NCBI RefSeq assembly: GCF_003325475.1
Contig: NZ_CP029495.1
Location: 62,001-126,000, forward strand
Direction: 5' to 3'
Origin: Chromobacterium phragmitis
Lineage (GTDB): Bacteria; Pseudomonadota; Gammaproteobacteria; Burkholderiales; Chromobacteriaceae
DNA length: 64,000 bases
The notes beneath the pieces are model-generated. The model was given only the letters and a program-made list of their open reading frames with translations, searched no databases and had not been told where the DNA came from. The first letter of the stretch is position 1. Each line of letters begins with the position of its first letter. A program made the translations under genes and the position numbers. This document shows positions 55,695-64,000 of this stretch, piece by piece.

Positions 55695-56695
55695 TGCTCA
55701 TGCTCTCCGGGGGACTCCAGAAATTCGTTGGTCCCCGCCAGTATCTTTTCCACCTTCAACGCGTAGCGGCCCTGCACCGTGCCGTAACTCGCCTCGAACA
55801 CCGGGATGCCGGATACGTCGGCCTCCACGCGCTCGGGTATGTCTATCATCACCACGTCGCCGTTCTTCAGATTCAGAATCTGCCCCAGCGTCACCTTGGC
55901 GTGCGCCAGGCTGGCCACCAGCTCCACCTCTGCCGCCTGCACTTGATGGGTCATCAGATTGACCCAGCGGTTGTCCACCTCGGTGCGGTCGGCCTGCATG
56001 GTGCTGGACAGCAGGTCGCGTATCGGCTCGACCATGGAATACGGCAGGCAGATATGGAAGTCCCCCCCTCCCGCGCCCAACTCGATATGAAAAGTCATCG
56101 CCACCACCACTTCGGTAGGCGTGGCGATGTTGGCGAACTGGGTGTTCATTTCCGAGCGCAGGTAGACGAATTCTATCGGGTATACCGGCTCCCATGCCTT
56201 CTGGCACTCGGTGAACACCACCTCCAGCAAACGATGGATGATGCGCTGCTCGGTAGGCGTGAAATCGCGGCCTTCCACCCGGACGTGGTAGCGGCCGTCG
56301 CTGCCGAACAGGTTGTCGACGATCAAGAACACCAGATCCGGATCGAAAATCAGCAAGCCCGTTCCACGCATCGGTTTGACGTGGACGAGGTTCAGGTTGG
56401 TCGGCACCACCAGATTGCGGATGAACTCGCTGTATTTCTGCACCCGGACCGGGCCGACCGAAATTTCCGCGTTGCGCCTCAGGAAGTTGAACAGGCCAAT
56501 GCGCAAATTGCGCGCGAAGCGCTCGTTGATGATCTCCAGGGTCGGCATCCGGCCGCGAACAATCCGCTCCTGCCGACCGATGTCATAGCCCCGGACACCC
56601 TGGCCATCCTGCCCGCCCTCCTCGTCCTCGTCCTCGCCGGAGACGCCCCGTAATAGCGCGTCTACCTCTTCCTGGGACAGAATATCGTCGCCCAT
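55691..56695 (-). CDS. fliM: Flagellar motor switch protein FliM
   Basis: 334 residues. The N-terminal CheY-P binding motif DILSQEEVDALLRG is followed by an acidic linker and the FliM core; KPMRGTGLLIFDPDLVFLIVD and the C-terminal SpoA domain are intact (quoted in part: RGTGLLIFDPDLVFLIVD). C-ring switch complex. Seven bases after fliL. Confidence 0.96.
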   Translation of the reverse strand: MGDDILSQEEVDALLRGVSGEDEDEEGGQDGQGVRGYDIGRQERIVRGRMPTLEIINERFARNLRIGLFNFLRRNAEISVGPVRVQKYSEFIRNLVVPTNLNLVHVKPMRGTGLLIFDPDLVFLIVDNLFGSDGRYHVRVEGRDFTPTEQRIIHRLLEVVFTECQKAWEPVYPIEFVYLRSEMNTQFANIATPTEVVVAMTFHIELGAGGGDFHICLPYSMVEPIRDLLSSTMQADRTEVDNRWVNLMTHQVQAAEVELVASLAHAKVTLGQILNLKNGDVVMIDIPERVEADVSGIPVFEASYGTVQGRYALKVEKILAGTNEFLESPGEHEQ

Positions 56696-56702
56696 GGCGC
56701 GC

Positions 56703-57221
56703 CTACTGCTTCTGGATGATGAAGGATGTGAAGAGGACGCTTTCGACCACGGGCTCGTCGCCCGAGTCCATCGCCTCGTTGATGATTTGTTTGACCTGGG
56801 CCTTCAGCTTGACCTTGCCCTCGGCCGTGCTGACTTCCGCCGCCGTTTTGGAGGACAGCAACAGAATCACCGCGCTGCGGATCTTGGGCGCGTAGTCGGT
56901 GAATTTCTTCTTGGCCTCTTCATCGCCCAGTTGCGCCTGCATGTCCACCTGCAGCAGACTGCCGTCGTTGCCTGCCAGATTGACCACGAAGGTGTCCATC
57001 TTCTCGAAGATCGGGGGGCCTTCATGTTTTTTCTTGGGTTTCTCCTGAACCTGATCAGCCTGGGCGCCGCCTGCTTTGTTCATATTGGTGAACATGTAGG
57101 CAGCCATCCCCCCCACGGCAGCCAGCACCAGAACCAGCAGCAGAACGACGAGCAGCATCAGCTTGTTGCCGCCTCCGCCCGCCTTTTTTTCCGTCTTGTC
57201 CGCCTTTTTATCATCCGACAT
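56703..57221 (-). CDS. fliL: Flagellar basal body-associated protein FliL
   Basis: 172 residues. One membrane helix (LMLLVVLLLVLVLAAVGG), Lys-rich linker, then the FliL domain with FVVNLAGNDGSLLQVDMQAQ. It supports stator function. Its upstream gap of 108 bases holds a candidate promoter. Confidence 0.92.
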   Translation of the reverse strand: MSDDKKADKTEKKAGGGGNKLMLLVVLLLVLVLAAVGGMAAYMFTNMNKAGGAQADQVQEKPKKKHEGPPIFEKMDTFVVNLAGNDGSLLQVDMQAQLGDEEAKKKFTDYAPKIRSAVILLLSSKTAAEVSTAEGKVKLKAQVKQIINEAMDSGDEPVVESVLFTSFIIQKQ

Positions 57222-57292
57222 AAGTTATGACCTGTTCTTTTATGGAGTTCCTAGTGAAATCTTAAACGATTTCCCGGCCATATTTTCCTGTT

Positions 57293-57317
57293 TTATCGGC
57301 CTGCTGAACAGTGTCAA
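57293..57317 (-). promoter_or_regulatory. Candidate promoter between fliK and fliL
   Basis: Minus strand: perfect TTGACA (57317-57312), then GCCGATAA (57300-57293), which is the sigma-28 (FliA) -10 consensus, but no TAAA lies at the right distance. A sigma-70 -10 TAAAAC at 16 bp also fits. Could drive fliL to fliR separately. Confidence 0.4.
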
Positions 57318-57329
57318 TCTCAAATCGGG

Positions 57330-58277
57330 TCAAGCAAAGATGCTGAGTATGCCACGCGCGGTCTTGATGGCGCTCAACGCATCCGCGCCATCGACCTCCC
57401 CGATGACCGGCATGTCGCGTCCCTTCTTCTGCTGGAAAGCCTGTTGCTGCCGCCCGGAATTGCCGCTGGAAACCTGCGAGTCGGTCAACTGGATGCCGCT
57501 GGAAGACAACATCGAGCTCAAGCGATGCATATTGTTTTCCAACGCCTCGCGCGTCGCCGGCACCGCCGCGGTGAACAATACTTGCGCCTGGTCCGTGCCG
57601 TTCATTTTCAGCGTCACCTCGATCGGTCCCATTTGAGGAGGGTTGAGCTGAATCTGCGCCTTGTCCATCTTCAGGCTGACCATGCTGAGCATCTGCTCGC
57701 CCAAGGCCTTGCCCCAGTTGGGGTCGGCCAGCGTTTGCGAAAGGTTCAGCTGGGGAAGGGCGGCATTGGCCGCCTGCGCGTGAACAGGTTGCTGCGCCTG
57801 AGGTTGCAATTGCTGAAGCGGCAAGAATTGCGCGGCGTTCGCGTCGGCATCCGGCAATTTTTGCTGCTCGCCTCGCCAGTTGAAGCTTTGCTTCGTCGCC
57901 ACTTGCAGCAGCAGCGCGGGATCTATTTTCGCGGAAGCCGCCTGCTGGCCCAGCAAATCCTGAGTAGGTGATGCGGGCTTCGCCTCCATCGTCTGCGGCT
58001 GGGCTTGCAAGGCCGCCAGCATGGGCATCGCCAGCGCGGCCTGCAGCGACGCGTCTTCATCGTCGCTCTTGGCTGCTGTCGGCTTCTCCTCCGCCGGCTG
58101 GCCACCGTCGCCGCCATCGCTCAGTCCGGGCAGCATCGCGCCAATCGCGCTCATCTGGATGCCAAGCAGGCTGGCGAACAAATCTCCGGCGCCGCCGGCA
58201 TTGCCCGCGGACGACGCGCTCCCCGCGGTTGCCGCCGCGCCAGCGTTCGCTGCCGGCGTATTGACGATGATGGTCAT
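57330..58277 (-). CDS. fliK: Flagellar hook-length control protein FliK
   Basis: 315 residues. A low-complexity Gln/Ala/Pro-rich N-terminal part is followed by the conserved C-terminal domain: INLNPPQMGPIEVTLKMNG-type (here QIQLNPPQMGPIEVTLKMNG) and RLSSMLSSSGIQL. It sets hook length and switches export. Shorter than the 405-residue Salmonella FliK. GAGG before the start. Confidence 0.9.
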   Translation of the reverse strand: MTIIVNTPAANAGAAATAGSASSAGNAGGAGDLFASLLGIQMSAIGAMLPGLSDGGDGGQPAEEKPTAAKSDDEDASLQAALAMPMLAALQAQPQTMEAKPASPTQDLLGQQAASAKIDPALLLQVATKQSFNWRGEQQKLPDADANAAQFLPLQQLQPQAQQPVHAQAANAALPQLNLSQTLADPNWGKALGEQMLSMVSLKMDKAQIQLNPPQMGPIEVTLKMNGTDQAQVLFTAAVPATREALENNMHRLSSMLSSSGIQLTDSQVSSGNSGRQQQAFQQKKGRDMPVIGEVDGADALSAIKTARGILSIFA

Positions 58278-58331
58278 GACGATGCCTCGACTGAGTGTAA
58301 CGAGGCCAGTTCAAGCAAGGAACGTGCCAAC

Positions 58332-58784
58332 TCAAGCATCGCCGCCATGCGTCCGATCCCAGAACTGGCGCGTGGCGAATTCGTCGGTTTGCTTCTGCTG
58401 CCGCTTCGCCTCTTTCTGCGCCTCGCGCTCACGCTCGCGCTGCAACAGCTTCTCGTAGGCCTTGAACTTCTTGTACTCCATCTGCCAGGCCTGGCGCTCC
58501 ATCACGAAACGCTGCGCGCAACGATCCGCATCCTGCTGCTGCTGGACCATGGCATCGTCCAGCCGCGACAGGAAGCGCCGAAAATCCTGATACTGGACGA
58601 TGGAAATGCCTCGCCCGCTCCCGCCGACCAGACGCTGGCGATACTCTTCGCGAAACGCGTCCAATTGCTCCAGCCGCGCGCGCGATTCCGCCAGACGATT
58701 CTGGGCCAGGCTCATTCGCTCCGCCGCCGCCTGCTGGCGCTCTTCGGCGAGATGGATCAACAACTCGTATTTGCTAGCCGCCAT
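58332..58784 (-). CDS. fliJ: Flagellar export chaperone FliJ
   Basis: 150 residues, almost all helical coiled coil, with regular heptads (RLEQLDAFREEYRQRLVGG). Acts with the FliI ATPase. Nine bases after fliI. Confidence 0.9.
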   Translation of the reverse strand: MAASKYELLIHLAEERQQAAAERMSLAQNRLAESRARLEQLDAFREEYRQRLVGGSGRGISIVQYQDFRRFLSRLDDAMVQQQQDADRCAQRFVMERQAWQMEYKKFKAYEKLLQREREREAQKEAKRQQKQTDEFATRQFWDRTHGGDA

Positions 58785-58793
58785 GGCTCAGGC

Positions 58794-60197
58794 TCAGGCC
58801 ATCACGCCGGCCAACTGCTCGCAGCAAGAGGCGTAATCATGCGATTCATGCATGGGCTGGGTCAGAAAACTGACCATGGGCAACTGGCGGCGCATCGCGT
58901 CGTCCAGCACCGGATCGGAGCCCGGGACATAAGCGCCGACGCTGATCAGGTCGCGGTTGCGCTGGTAACGGGAGTACAGCTGCTTGAAATGGCGGGCCAA
59001 GTCCATTTGCTGCTGCGGCACCACGTCCACCATCACCCGGCTGATGGACTGTTCGATGTCTATCGCCGGATAGTGGCCGGCTTCCGCCAGGTCCCGCGAC
59101 AACACGAAGTGCCCGTCCAGGATGGCCCGCGCCGAATCGGCTATCGGATCTTGCTGGTCATCGCCCTCGGACAAGACGGTATAGAACCCGGTGATGGAGC
59201 CGCCGCCTTCCTCGCCATTGCCGGCGCGCTCTATCAGCTGCGGCAGGCGGGCGAATACCGATGGCGGGTAGCCCTTGGTGACTGGCGGCTCGCCGATGGC
59301 CAGCGCGATCTCCCGCTGCGCCATCGCATAACGGGTGACAGAGTCCATCAGCAGCAACACATCGAGGCCCTGGCTGCGAAAATATTCGGCCAGCGCAGTG
59401 GCGTAGGCGGCGCCGTGCAGACGCATCAGGGGCGGCATGTCGGCCGGAGCGGCCACCACCACCGAGCGGGCCCGCCCCTCCTCGCCCAGGATGTTTTCGA
59501 TGAAATCCTTCACCTCCCGGCCCCGCTCGCCTATCAGCCCCACCACCACCACATCGGCCTTGGTGAAGCGAGCCATCATGCCCAGCAACACCGACTTGCC
59601 GACGCCGGAGCCGGCGAACAAACCCAGGCGCTGACCGCGCCCGACCGTGAGCAGGCCGTTGATCGACCGCACGCCGACATCCAGCACATCGTGCACCGGG
59701 GTGCGGTGCAGCGGATTCATCGGCTGGCTGTACAGGGGAAACCAAGCGTCGGGATGGACGGGACCCAAGCCGTCCAGCGGTCGTCCAAGCGAATCCAACA
59801 CCCTGCCCAGCAGGCTGGCGCCCACCGGCACCTGGCGGCCCGCCGCCGCGCTGGCGGCCATCATCAGGCCGTTCCCGCCGCCATAGGATGGAGGATGAAA
59901 CGAAGGCAACGGCAAAACCGGCGTGCCAGGCAACAGCCCATGGACATTGGTGAGCGGCATCAGGAATACCTTGTCGCCGGAAAACCCCACCACTTCCGCC
60001 TCAACCGAGTGATCGTCAGCCAGCATCACGCGGCAGGCGCTGCCCACCGGCAGCTTGATGCCCACCGCCTCCATCACCATGCCGGTGACGCGCACCAGGC
60101 GGCCACAGGGCTGCCACAAGCTGGCCGCCTCGGCGGCGGCGGCGCACGCCGACAACCAGCCCCTCTGTCTCTCAATCAGGCTGCCGCTCATCGCCAC
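58794..60197 (-). CDS. fliI: Flagellum-specific ATP synthase FliI
   Basis: 467 residues. Walker A FAGSGVGKSVLLG, Walker B DVLLLMDSVTR, and the F1-beta-like RSINGLLTVGRGQR. Hexameric ATPase of the flagellar export system. The start overlaps fliH by 26 bases; an ATG two codons on (60191) is possible. Confidence 0.96.
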   Translation of the reverse strand: MAMSGSLIERQRGWLSACAAAAEAASLWQPCGRLVRVTGMVMEAVGIKLPVGSACRVMLADDHSVEAEVVGFSGDKVFLMPLTNVHGLLPGTPVLPLPSFHPPSYGGGNGLMMAASAAAGRQVPVGASLLGRVLDSLGRPLDGLGPVHPDAWFPLYSQPMNPLHRTPVHDVLDVGVRSINGLLTVGRGQRLGLFAGSGVGKSVLLGMMARFTKADVVVVGLIGERGREVKDFIENILGEEGRARSVVVAAPADMPPLMRLHGAAYATALAEYFRSQGLDVLLLMDSVTRYAMAQREIALAIGEPPVTKGYPPSVFARLPQLIERAGNGEEGGGSITGFYTVLSEGDDQQDPIADSARAILDGHFVLSRDLAEAGHYPAIDIEQSISRVMVDVVPQQQMDLARHFKQLYSRYQRNRDLISVGAYVPGSDPVLDDAMRRQLPMVSFLTQPMHESHDYASCCEQLAGVMA

Positions 60198-61050
60198 TCT
60201 CCAGCCCCAGCGCGCGGCTCATCGCCGCCAGCCGAGTCTCCAGCGTCAGATCCAGCCTCACCGAACTCGCATCTATCACGCAGCCGCCGCGGCTCATCTG
60301 CGGATCCTCCATCCACTGCCATACCGTCTCCGGCATCTCCTGCTGCAGAAAATCGCGCGCAACGGCCAAGTCTGCAGGATGAACGCGCAAGCGAGCATTC
60401 GCCAGCGTGGAAGGCAATTCCGCCAGCGCCGCCTGCAGCAACGGCAACAACGCCTGCTCGTCCACTGCCATTTTCTGTTGCGCGAGCTTCTGGGCCAGCC
60501 CCCAGGCCAGCTTCAGCACATCTTGCGCCAACTCTCGCTCCACCCTCCCCAGCTCCGCGGAAAAATCGGCGCCCATGCTCCGCAAGGCCTGCCAGGCCTC
60601 TTCCAGCCTAGGCAGCTGCTCGGCGCGCGCCTCGGCCGCGCCTTGCTCCCTGCCCGCCTGCAAACCCTGTTCGAAACCCTCGGCCCGCCCGGCCTCCTGG
60701 CCCGCGTCATGCCCGGCCTGCCAAGCCTCTTGATGAATGGCCTCCAGCTCAGCCGCCGTGGGATAACCTAGCGCGGCAGGGACCTCCTCAGGTTCGGCCG
60801 GCGCATCCTGCTCGACTTGCTCGGCCTGGGCTTCAGCCTCCGCCAAGGGCACCGGAATGGAGGCATCCGGCTCCGCGGCGGCGATGCGCTCGGCAAGACT
60901 CTGGCCGGGTCGGCGCATCTGCGCCATCGCCACCAGTTGAGCCGGGGACAAGGCCTGGGTGAAACCATCGAGAGAGACTGGGCTCCAACTGCTCCAGCCT
61001 TCCAGCTCCTCTCCGGGAATGATCGAACCGCTACTCGATGAGGCCTTCAT
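60172..61050 (-). CDS. fliH: Flagellar assembly protein FliH
   Basis: 292 residues. The GxxxG run WQAGHDAGQEAGRAEGFEQG and its extension is the FliH hallmark; long coiled coil after it. It regulates FliI. Overlaps fliG by 20 bases. Somewhat longer than E. coli FliH because of the acidic Ala/Pro/Glu-rich N-terminal region. Confidence 0.9.
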   Translation of the reverse strand: MKASSSSGSIIPGEELEGWSSWSPVSLDGFTQALSPAQLVAMAQMRRPGQSLAERIAAAEPDASIPVPLAEAEAQAEQVEQDAPAEPEEVPAALGYPTAAELEAIHQEAWQAGHDAGQEAGRAEGFEQGLQAGREQGAAEARAEQLPRLEEAWQALRSMGADFSAELGRVERELAQDVLKLAWGLAQKLAQQKMAVDEQALLPLLQAALAELPSTLANARLRVHPADLAVARDFLQQEMPETVWQWMEDPQMSRGGCVIDASSVRLDLTLETRLAAMSRALGLESGDERQPD

Positions 61051-62029
61051 CGCCGCCCTTGCTGCCTAGCACGATCTGGCCGTCGTCGGCGAGCTTGCGC
61101 ACCACCTTGAGAATTTCCTTCTGCTCGGCCTCGACCTCGGACAGCTTGACCGGCCCCTTGGACTCCAGGTCGTCGCGCAGCATTTCCGCCGCGCGCTGGG
61201 ACATGTTGCGGAAGATCTTTTCCTTCAAATCGGTGCTGGTGCCCTTCAGCGCGATCACCAGCGAATCGGACTGAACTTCGCGAAGTATGGTCTGGATCGA
61301 GCGGTCGTCGATGTCCAGCAAGTTTTCGAACACGAACATCTTGTCCTGGATCCGCTGGGCCAGTTCGGGATCATATTCGCGGATGAAGCTGAGAGCCGAC
61401 GCCTCGACGTTCCCGCCCATGAAGTTGAGGATTTCCGCCGTGAGCCCCACGCCGCCGGACGCGCTCTTCTTGATGCGATCGGAGCCGGACAGCAGTTGGG
61501 TCAGCACGTCGTTGAGCTCGCGCAGCGCCTGCGGCTGCACGCCCTCCAGCGTCGCGGTCCGGATCAGCACCTCGTTGCGCATCCGTTCCGGGAAGAAGGC
61601 CAGGATGGAGCTGGACAGATCCGGCTCCAAATGCACCAGAATGGTGGCGATGATCTGCGGGTGCTCGTGGCGGATCAAGTCGGCGGCGGAGGACGGGTCC
61701 ATCCACTTCAGGCTCTCGATGCCGCTGTGGTCGTTGCCCTGCATGATCTTGTCCAGCAGGTTGGCGGCCTTGTCCGGGCCCAGCGCCTCGATCAGCACGT
61801 TGCGCAGATATTCGTCCGAAGCGCCGATGCTGGCGCGGGCGTTGCACTCGTTGCGGAATTCGGCCACCACCTCGTCGATCTGCTCATAGCTGAGGTTGTT
61901 GATCGCCGCCATCGCCAGCGAGATTTTCTGCACTTCCTTGGGGCCGAGGTACTTGAATACCTCTACCGCTTCGTTCTGGCCGAGGCTGAACAGCAGCACG
62001 GCGCTTTTACGGACTCCGTTCTCACTCAT
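61031..62029 (-). CDS. fliG: Flagellar motor switch protein FliG
   Basis: 332 residues. Armadillo-type domains with EHPQ motif (IRHEHPQIIATILVHL). The C-terminal torque helix is present. Binds FliF and the stators. Overlaps the fliF end by 8 bases. Confidence 0.96.
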   Translation of the reverse strand: MSENGVRKSAVLLFSLGQNEAVEVFKYLGPKEVQKISLAMAAINNLSYEQIDEVVAEFRNECNARASIGASDEYLRNVLIEALGPDKAANLLDKIMQGNDHSGIESLKWMDPSSAADLIRHEHPQIIATILVHLEPDLSSSILAFFPERMRNEVLIRTATLEGVQPQALRELNDVLTQLLSGSDRIKKSASGGVGLTAEILNFMGGNVEASALSFIREYDPELAQRIQDKMFVFENLLDIDDRSIQTILREVQSDSLVIALKGTSTDLKEKIFRNMSQRAAEMLRDDLESKGPVKLSEVEAEQKEILKVVRKLADDGQIVLGSKGGDEGLIE

Positions 62030-63758
62030 CGGCAGTTATCCATTCCTTGATGATCTGGGCTGCCATGCGCGGATCAGACTTCACCAGCTCGCGCACCGCT
62101 TCCAGGTTGCTGCTGTATTGGCGTTTCTGCGCTTCGCGCGGGTCCTCGCCACCCATCGCCGAGATCATGCCCGGCTCGCCCTCTTCTCCGGCCACGCCAA
62201 GCAGACGTCCGCCGGCGCTCGCAGCGCCAGCCTCTCCCGCCTCGCCCTCGGCTCCGGCTCCGGCCGGAGCCGGCGGCTTGACCAGATCCCGCATGATGGG
62301 GCGCACCACGCCGAATAACAGATACAGCACCGCTATCGCCAACAGGCCGTACTTGACCAGGCTGGTGCCATTGCCGCTGACGTAATCCATCACCCGCTCC
62401 TGCATGGTGACAGGCTGGGCGTTGTCGGCGAAGGCGGCATTGACGACATTGAGCGTGTCGCCGCGGCCGGTGTTGTAGCCCATGGCCTCCTTGACCAGAT
62501 TATTGATCTGCTGCACTTCCTGAGGCGTCAACGGCGTCGGCTTCATCTCGCCGCTCTTGTCCGGCATGCGGCGGTAATTGACCACCACCGCCGCGGACAA
62601 GCGTTTGACCACGCCGGTGGGCACCTTGGTGTGCTGTATGGTCTTGTCGACTTCGTAATTGGTGGTGATGTCGCGCTGCAGCGTGCCGCTGGCGCCGACG
62701 CCCAGGCCGGACAGGTTGGCCGTCCCCGGCGCGGCGCCCGGCGGCAGCGTGATCGGCGCCGAGGCCGCCGACGGCGGCTGATTGGACAACGCGCCCGGCA
62801 CGCCGCTGGGGTTGGCCGAACCGTTGACCAGCTTTTCGCTGATCTGCTGGCTGCGCGTGGCCGAGGGATTCGGAGTGGAGTTGGGCCGGTATGTCTCCGA
62901 GGTCTGCTCGGTTTCGGAGAAGTCGACATTGGCCGTCACTTGCGCGCGGGCGTTGCCGCGGCCGAAAATGGGCTCGAGAATGTCCTCGATCCGTTTGACA
63001 TAGCCTTCCTCGATCTGGCGCACAAAACCCAGCTGACGCTGGTCCAGACCCGAATTGTCGTCCGGACCTGACTGCTTGGACAGCAGATTGCCGTCTTGAT
63101 CGACGATGGTGACGTTCTTGATAGGCAAATTCGGCACCGAGCTGGACACCAGGTGCAATATGCCGGCGACCTGACCTCCATCCAGCATCCGCCCCGGATA
63201 GAGCTGCAGCATCACCGAGGCGGTGGGCGCTTGCTGCTCGCGCACGAACACGCTCTGCTTGGGGGTGGCGATGTGGACGCGGGCGCTCTGCACCGAAGAT
63301 ATGGCCTCGATGGTGCGGGCGAGCTCGCCCTCGATCGAACGCTGGTAATTGACTTGCTCGGCAAACTGGCTGATGCCGAACTTCTGGTTGTCCATCAGCT
63401 CGAAACCCACGCCGCTCGCCTTGGGCAAGCCCTGGGCCGCCAGCTTGAGCCGCACGTCGTAGACGCGGTCGGCCGGCACCGAGATCACGCCGCCCTCGCC
63501 CAACTGATAAGGGATATTCATCTGCTGCAGCGCGGCCGTGACCTGGCCGCCATCGCGATCGGCCAGATTGGAGAACAGGACTTTATAAGATGGAGTGCGG
63601 TTGAGAACCACCGCGCCGACGACGACGGCGAAAATCGCGGCCAACGCCGTGAGAAACAGGATTTTTCGGTTGTTGGGCAGCGCCTTGAAGCGGTCACCCG
63701 CCTCGTTCAGTCGCGCGCGCCAAACTGGAGTAGCGTTTTCTTCTGCCAGATCAGCCAT
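62022..63758 (-). CDS. fliF: Flagellar M-ring protein FliF
   Basis: 578 residues. Two membrane helices (about 33-53 and 450-470), ring-building motifs between, and a C-terminal tail LEAVRELVKSDPRMAAQIIKEW that binds FliG (quoted in part: AVRELVKSDPRMAAQIIKEW). MS-ring of the basal body. Confidence 0.96.
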   Translation of the reverse strand: MADLAEENATPVWRARLNEAGDRFKALPNNRKILFLTALAAIFAVVVGAVVLNRTPSYKVLFSNLADRDGGQVTAALQQMNIPYQLGEGGVISVPADRVYDVRLKLAAQGLPKASGVGFELMDNQKFGISQFAEQVNYQRSIEGELARTIEAISSVQSARVHIATPKQSVFVREQQAPTASVMLQLYPGRMLDGGQVAGILHLVSSSVPNLPIKNVTIVDQDGNLLSKQSGPDDNSGLDQRQLGFVRQIEEGYVKRIEDILEPIFGRGNARAQVTANVDFSETEQTSETYRPNSTPNPSATRSQQISEKLVNGSANPSGVPGALSNQPPSAASAPITLPPGAAPGTANLSGLGVGASGTLQRDITTNYEVDKTIQHTKVPTGVVKRLSAAVVVNYRRMPDKSGEMKPTPLTPQEVQQINNLVKEAMGYNTGRGDTLNVVNAAFADNAQPVTMQERVMDYVSGNGTSLVKYGLLAIAVLYLLFGVVRPIMRDLVKPPAPAGAGAEGEAGEAGAASAGGRLLGVAGEEGEPGMISAMGGEDPREAQKRQYSSNLEAVRELVKSDPRMAAQIIKEWITADE

Positions 63759-63811
63759 ACGGTGGTTTGTGGTTTAGGTCCGCCGCCGCCGGGCCGTGGC
63801 CGCCGACAGCG

Positions 63812-64000
63812 TCAGACTTGGGTATTCATGATTTCCTGATACGCGGTGACCAGCTTGTTCCGCGCCTGAACCATCGTCTGGAACGACAGGCTGGCTTTCT
63901 GCAGGGAAACCATCACGTCCTGCAGATTGACTTCCTTGTTGTCGCCCAACTGGAACTGCTTCTGCATCTCCTCCGAAGTCTGCTGCGCCGAATTGACCTG
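63812..64000 (-). CDS. fliE: Flagellar hook-basal body protein FliE, 5' end beyond window
   Basis: The minus strand is open from the window edge to the TGA at 63814-63812: 62 residues ending LQDVMVSLQKASLSFQTMVQ and then ARNKLVTAYQEIMNTQV. That is the FliE C-terminus, which links the MS-ring to the rod. First visible gene of the fliE-to-fliR run; the start lies outside the window. The 53-base gap to fliF has a GC-rich GGCC-type stem. Confidence 0.92.
   Translation of the reverse strand, partial: QVNSAQQTSEEMQKQFQLGDNKEVNLQDVMVSLQKASLSFQTMVQARNKLVTAYQEIMNTQV

Overview
The window is a GC-rich bacterial chromosome segment with a complete rRNA operon, long flagellar and type IV pilus operons and mostly house-keeping genes. 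Gene content (UbiH/UbiI quinone hydroxylases, GBP-type porin, dacA-ybeD-lipB-lipA, a fimT-pilV-pilW-pilX-pilY1-pilE minor pilin operon, a PutA without its DNA-binding domain) suggests a motile betaproteobacterium of the Neisseriales, most likely Chromobacterium or a close relative. That assignment is inference from gene content, not from a database search. No CRISPR array, insertion sequence, phage or tRNA-linked island was seen.

Layout. 1-2 kb: a MaoC-like dehydratase (cut by the window edge) coupled to a ketosynthase, followed by an unusually AT-rich gap. 2.3-7.3 kb: a branched-chain-amino-acid type binding lipoprotein and bifunctional PutA. 7.7-11.4 kb: a cassette of lipocalin-like protein, Bcr/CflA-type efflux pump and YdfG-like dehydrogenase, with a divergent LysR regulator. 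11.4-17.3 kb: a minus-strand rRNA operon 16S-Ile-Ala-23S-5S-5S with promoter, boxA sites and processing stems, including a tandem 5S duplication. 17.4-23 kb: HAD phosphatase, threonine dehydratase, then dacA-ybeD-lipB-lipA. 23-23.7 kb: a frameshifted PD-(D/E)xK nuclease-like gene.

23.9-28.4 kb is the most unusual part. A promoter and a long structured leader precede two successive units, each made of a tiny acidic proline-rich ORF beginning MPEEPEP, a spacer of about 138 nt, and a small protein predicted to have an ACT/ferredoxin-like fold. They lead into an MgtA-type magnesium P-type ATPase. The tiny ORFs resemble the enterobacterial MgtL leader peptide, so this looks like a duplicated Mg2+-sensing leader system with two unrecognised small proteins.

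28.7-32.3 kb: a thiamine-diphosphate enzyme paired with a flavin amine oxidase (plausible amino acid to 2-oxoacid to aldehyde or acyloin route). 32.3-39.9 kb: left-handed beta-helix protein, porin, a probable small RNA, an OmpR/EnvZ-like pair, a TerC/Alx-like protein, HtpX and an NhaR-like regulator. 40-46.1 kb: minor pilins and a PilY1 with a lectin-like N-terminus. 46.1-52.4 kb: acyl-CoA-binding protein, TonB-like protein, pepP-ubiH-ubiI-like-dsbC operon, yebC. 52.5-64 kb: flagellar operon running right to left, fliE-F-G-H-I-J-K-L-M-N-O-P-(GNAT)-Q-R, with an acetyltransferase gene tightly nested between fliP and fliQ.
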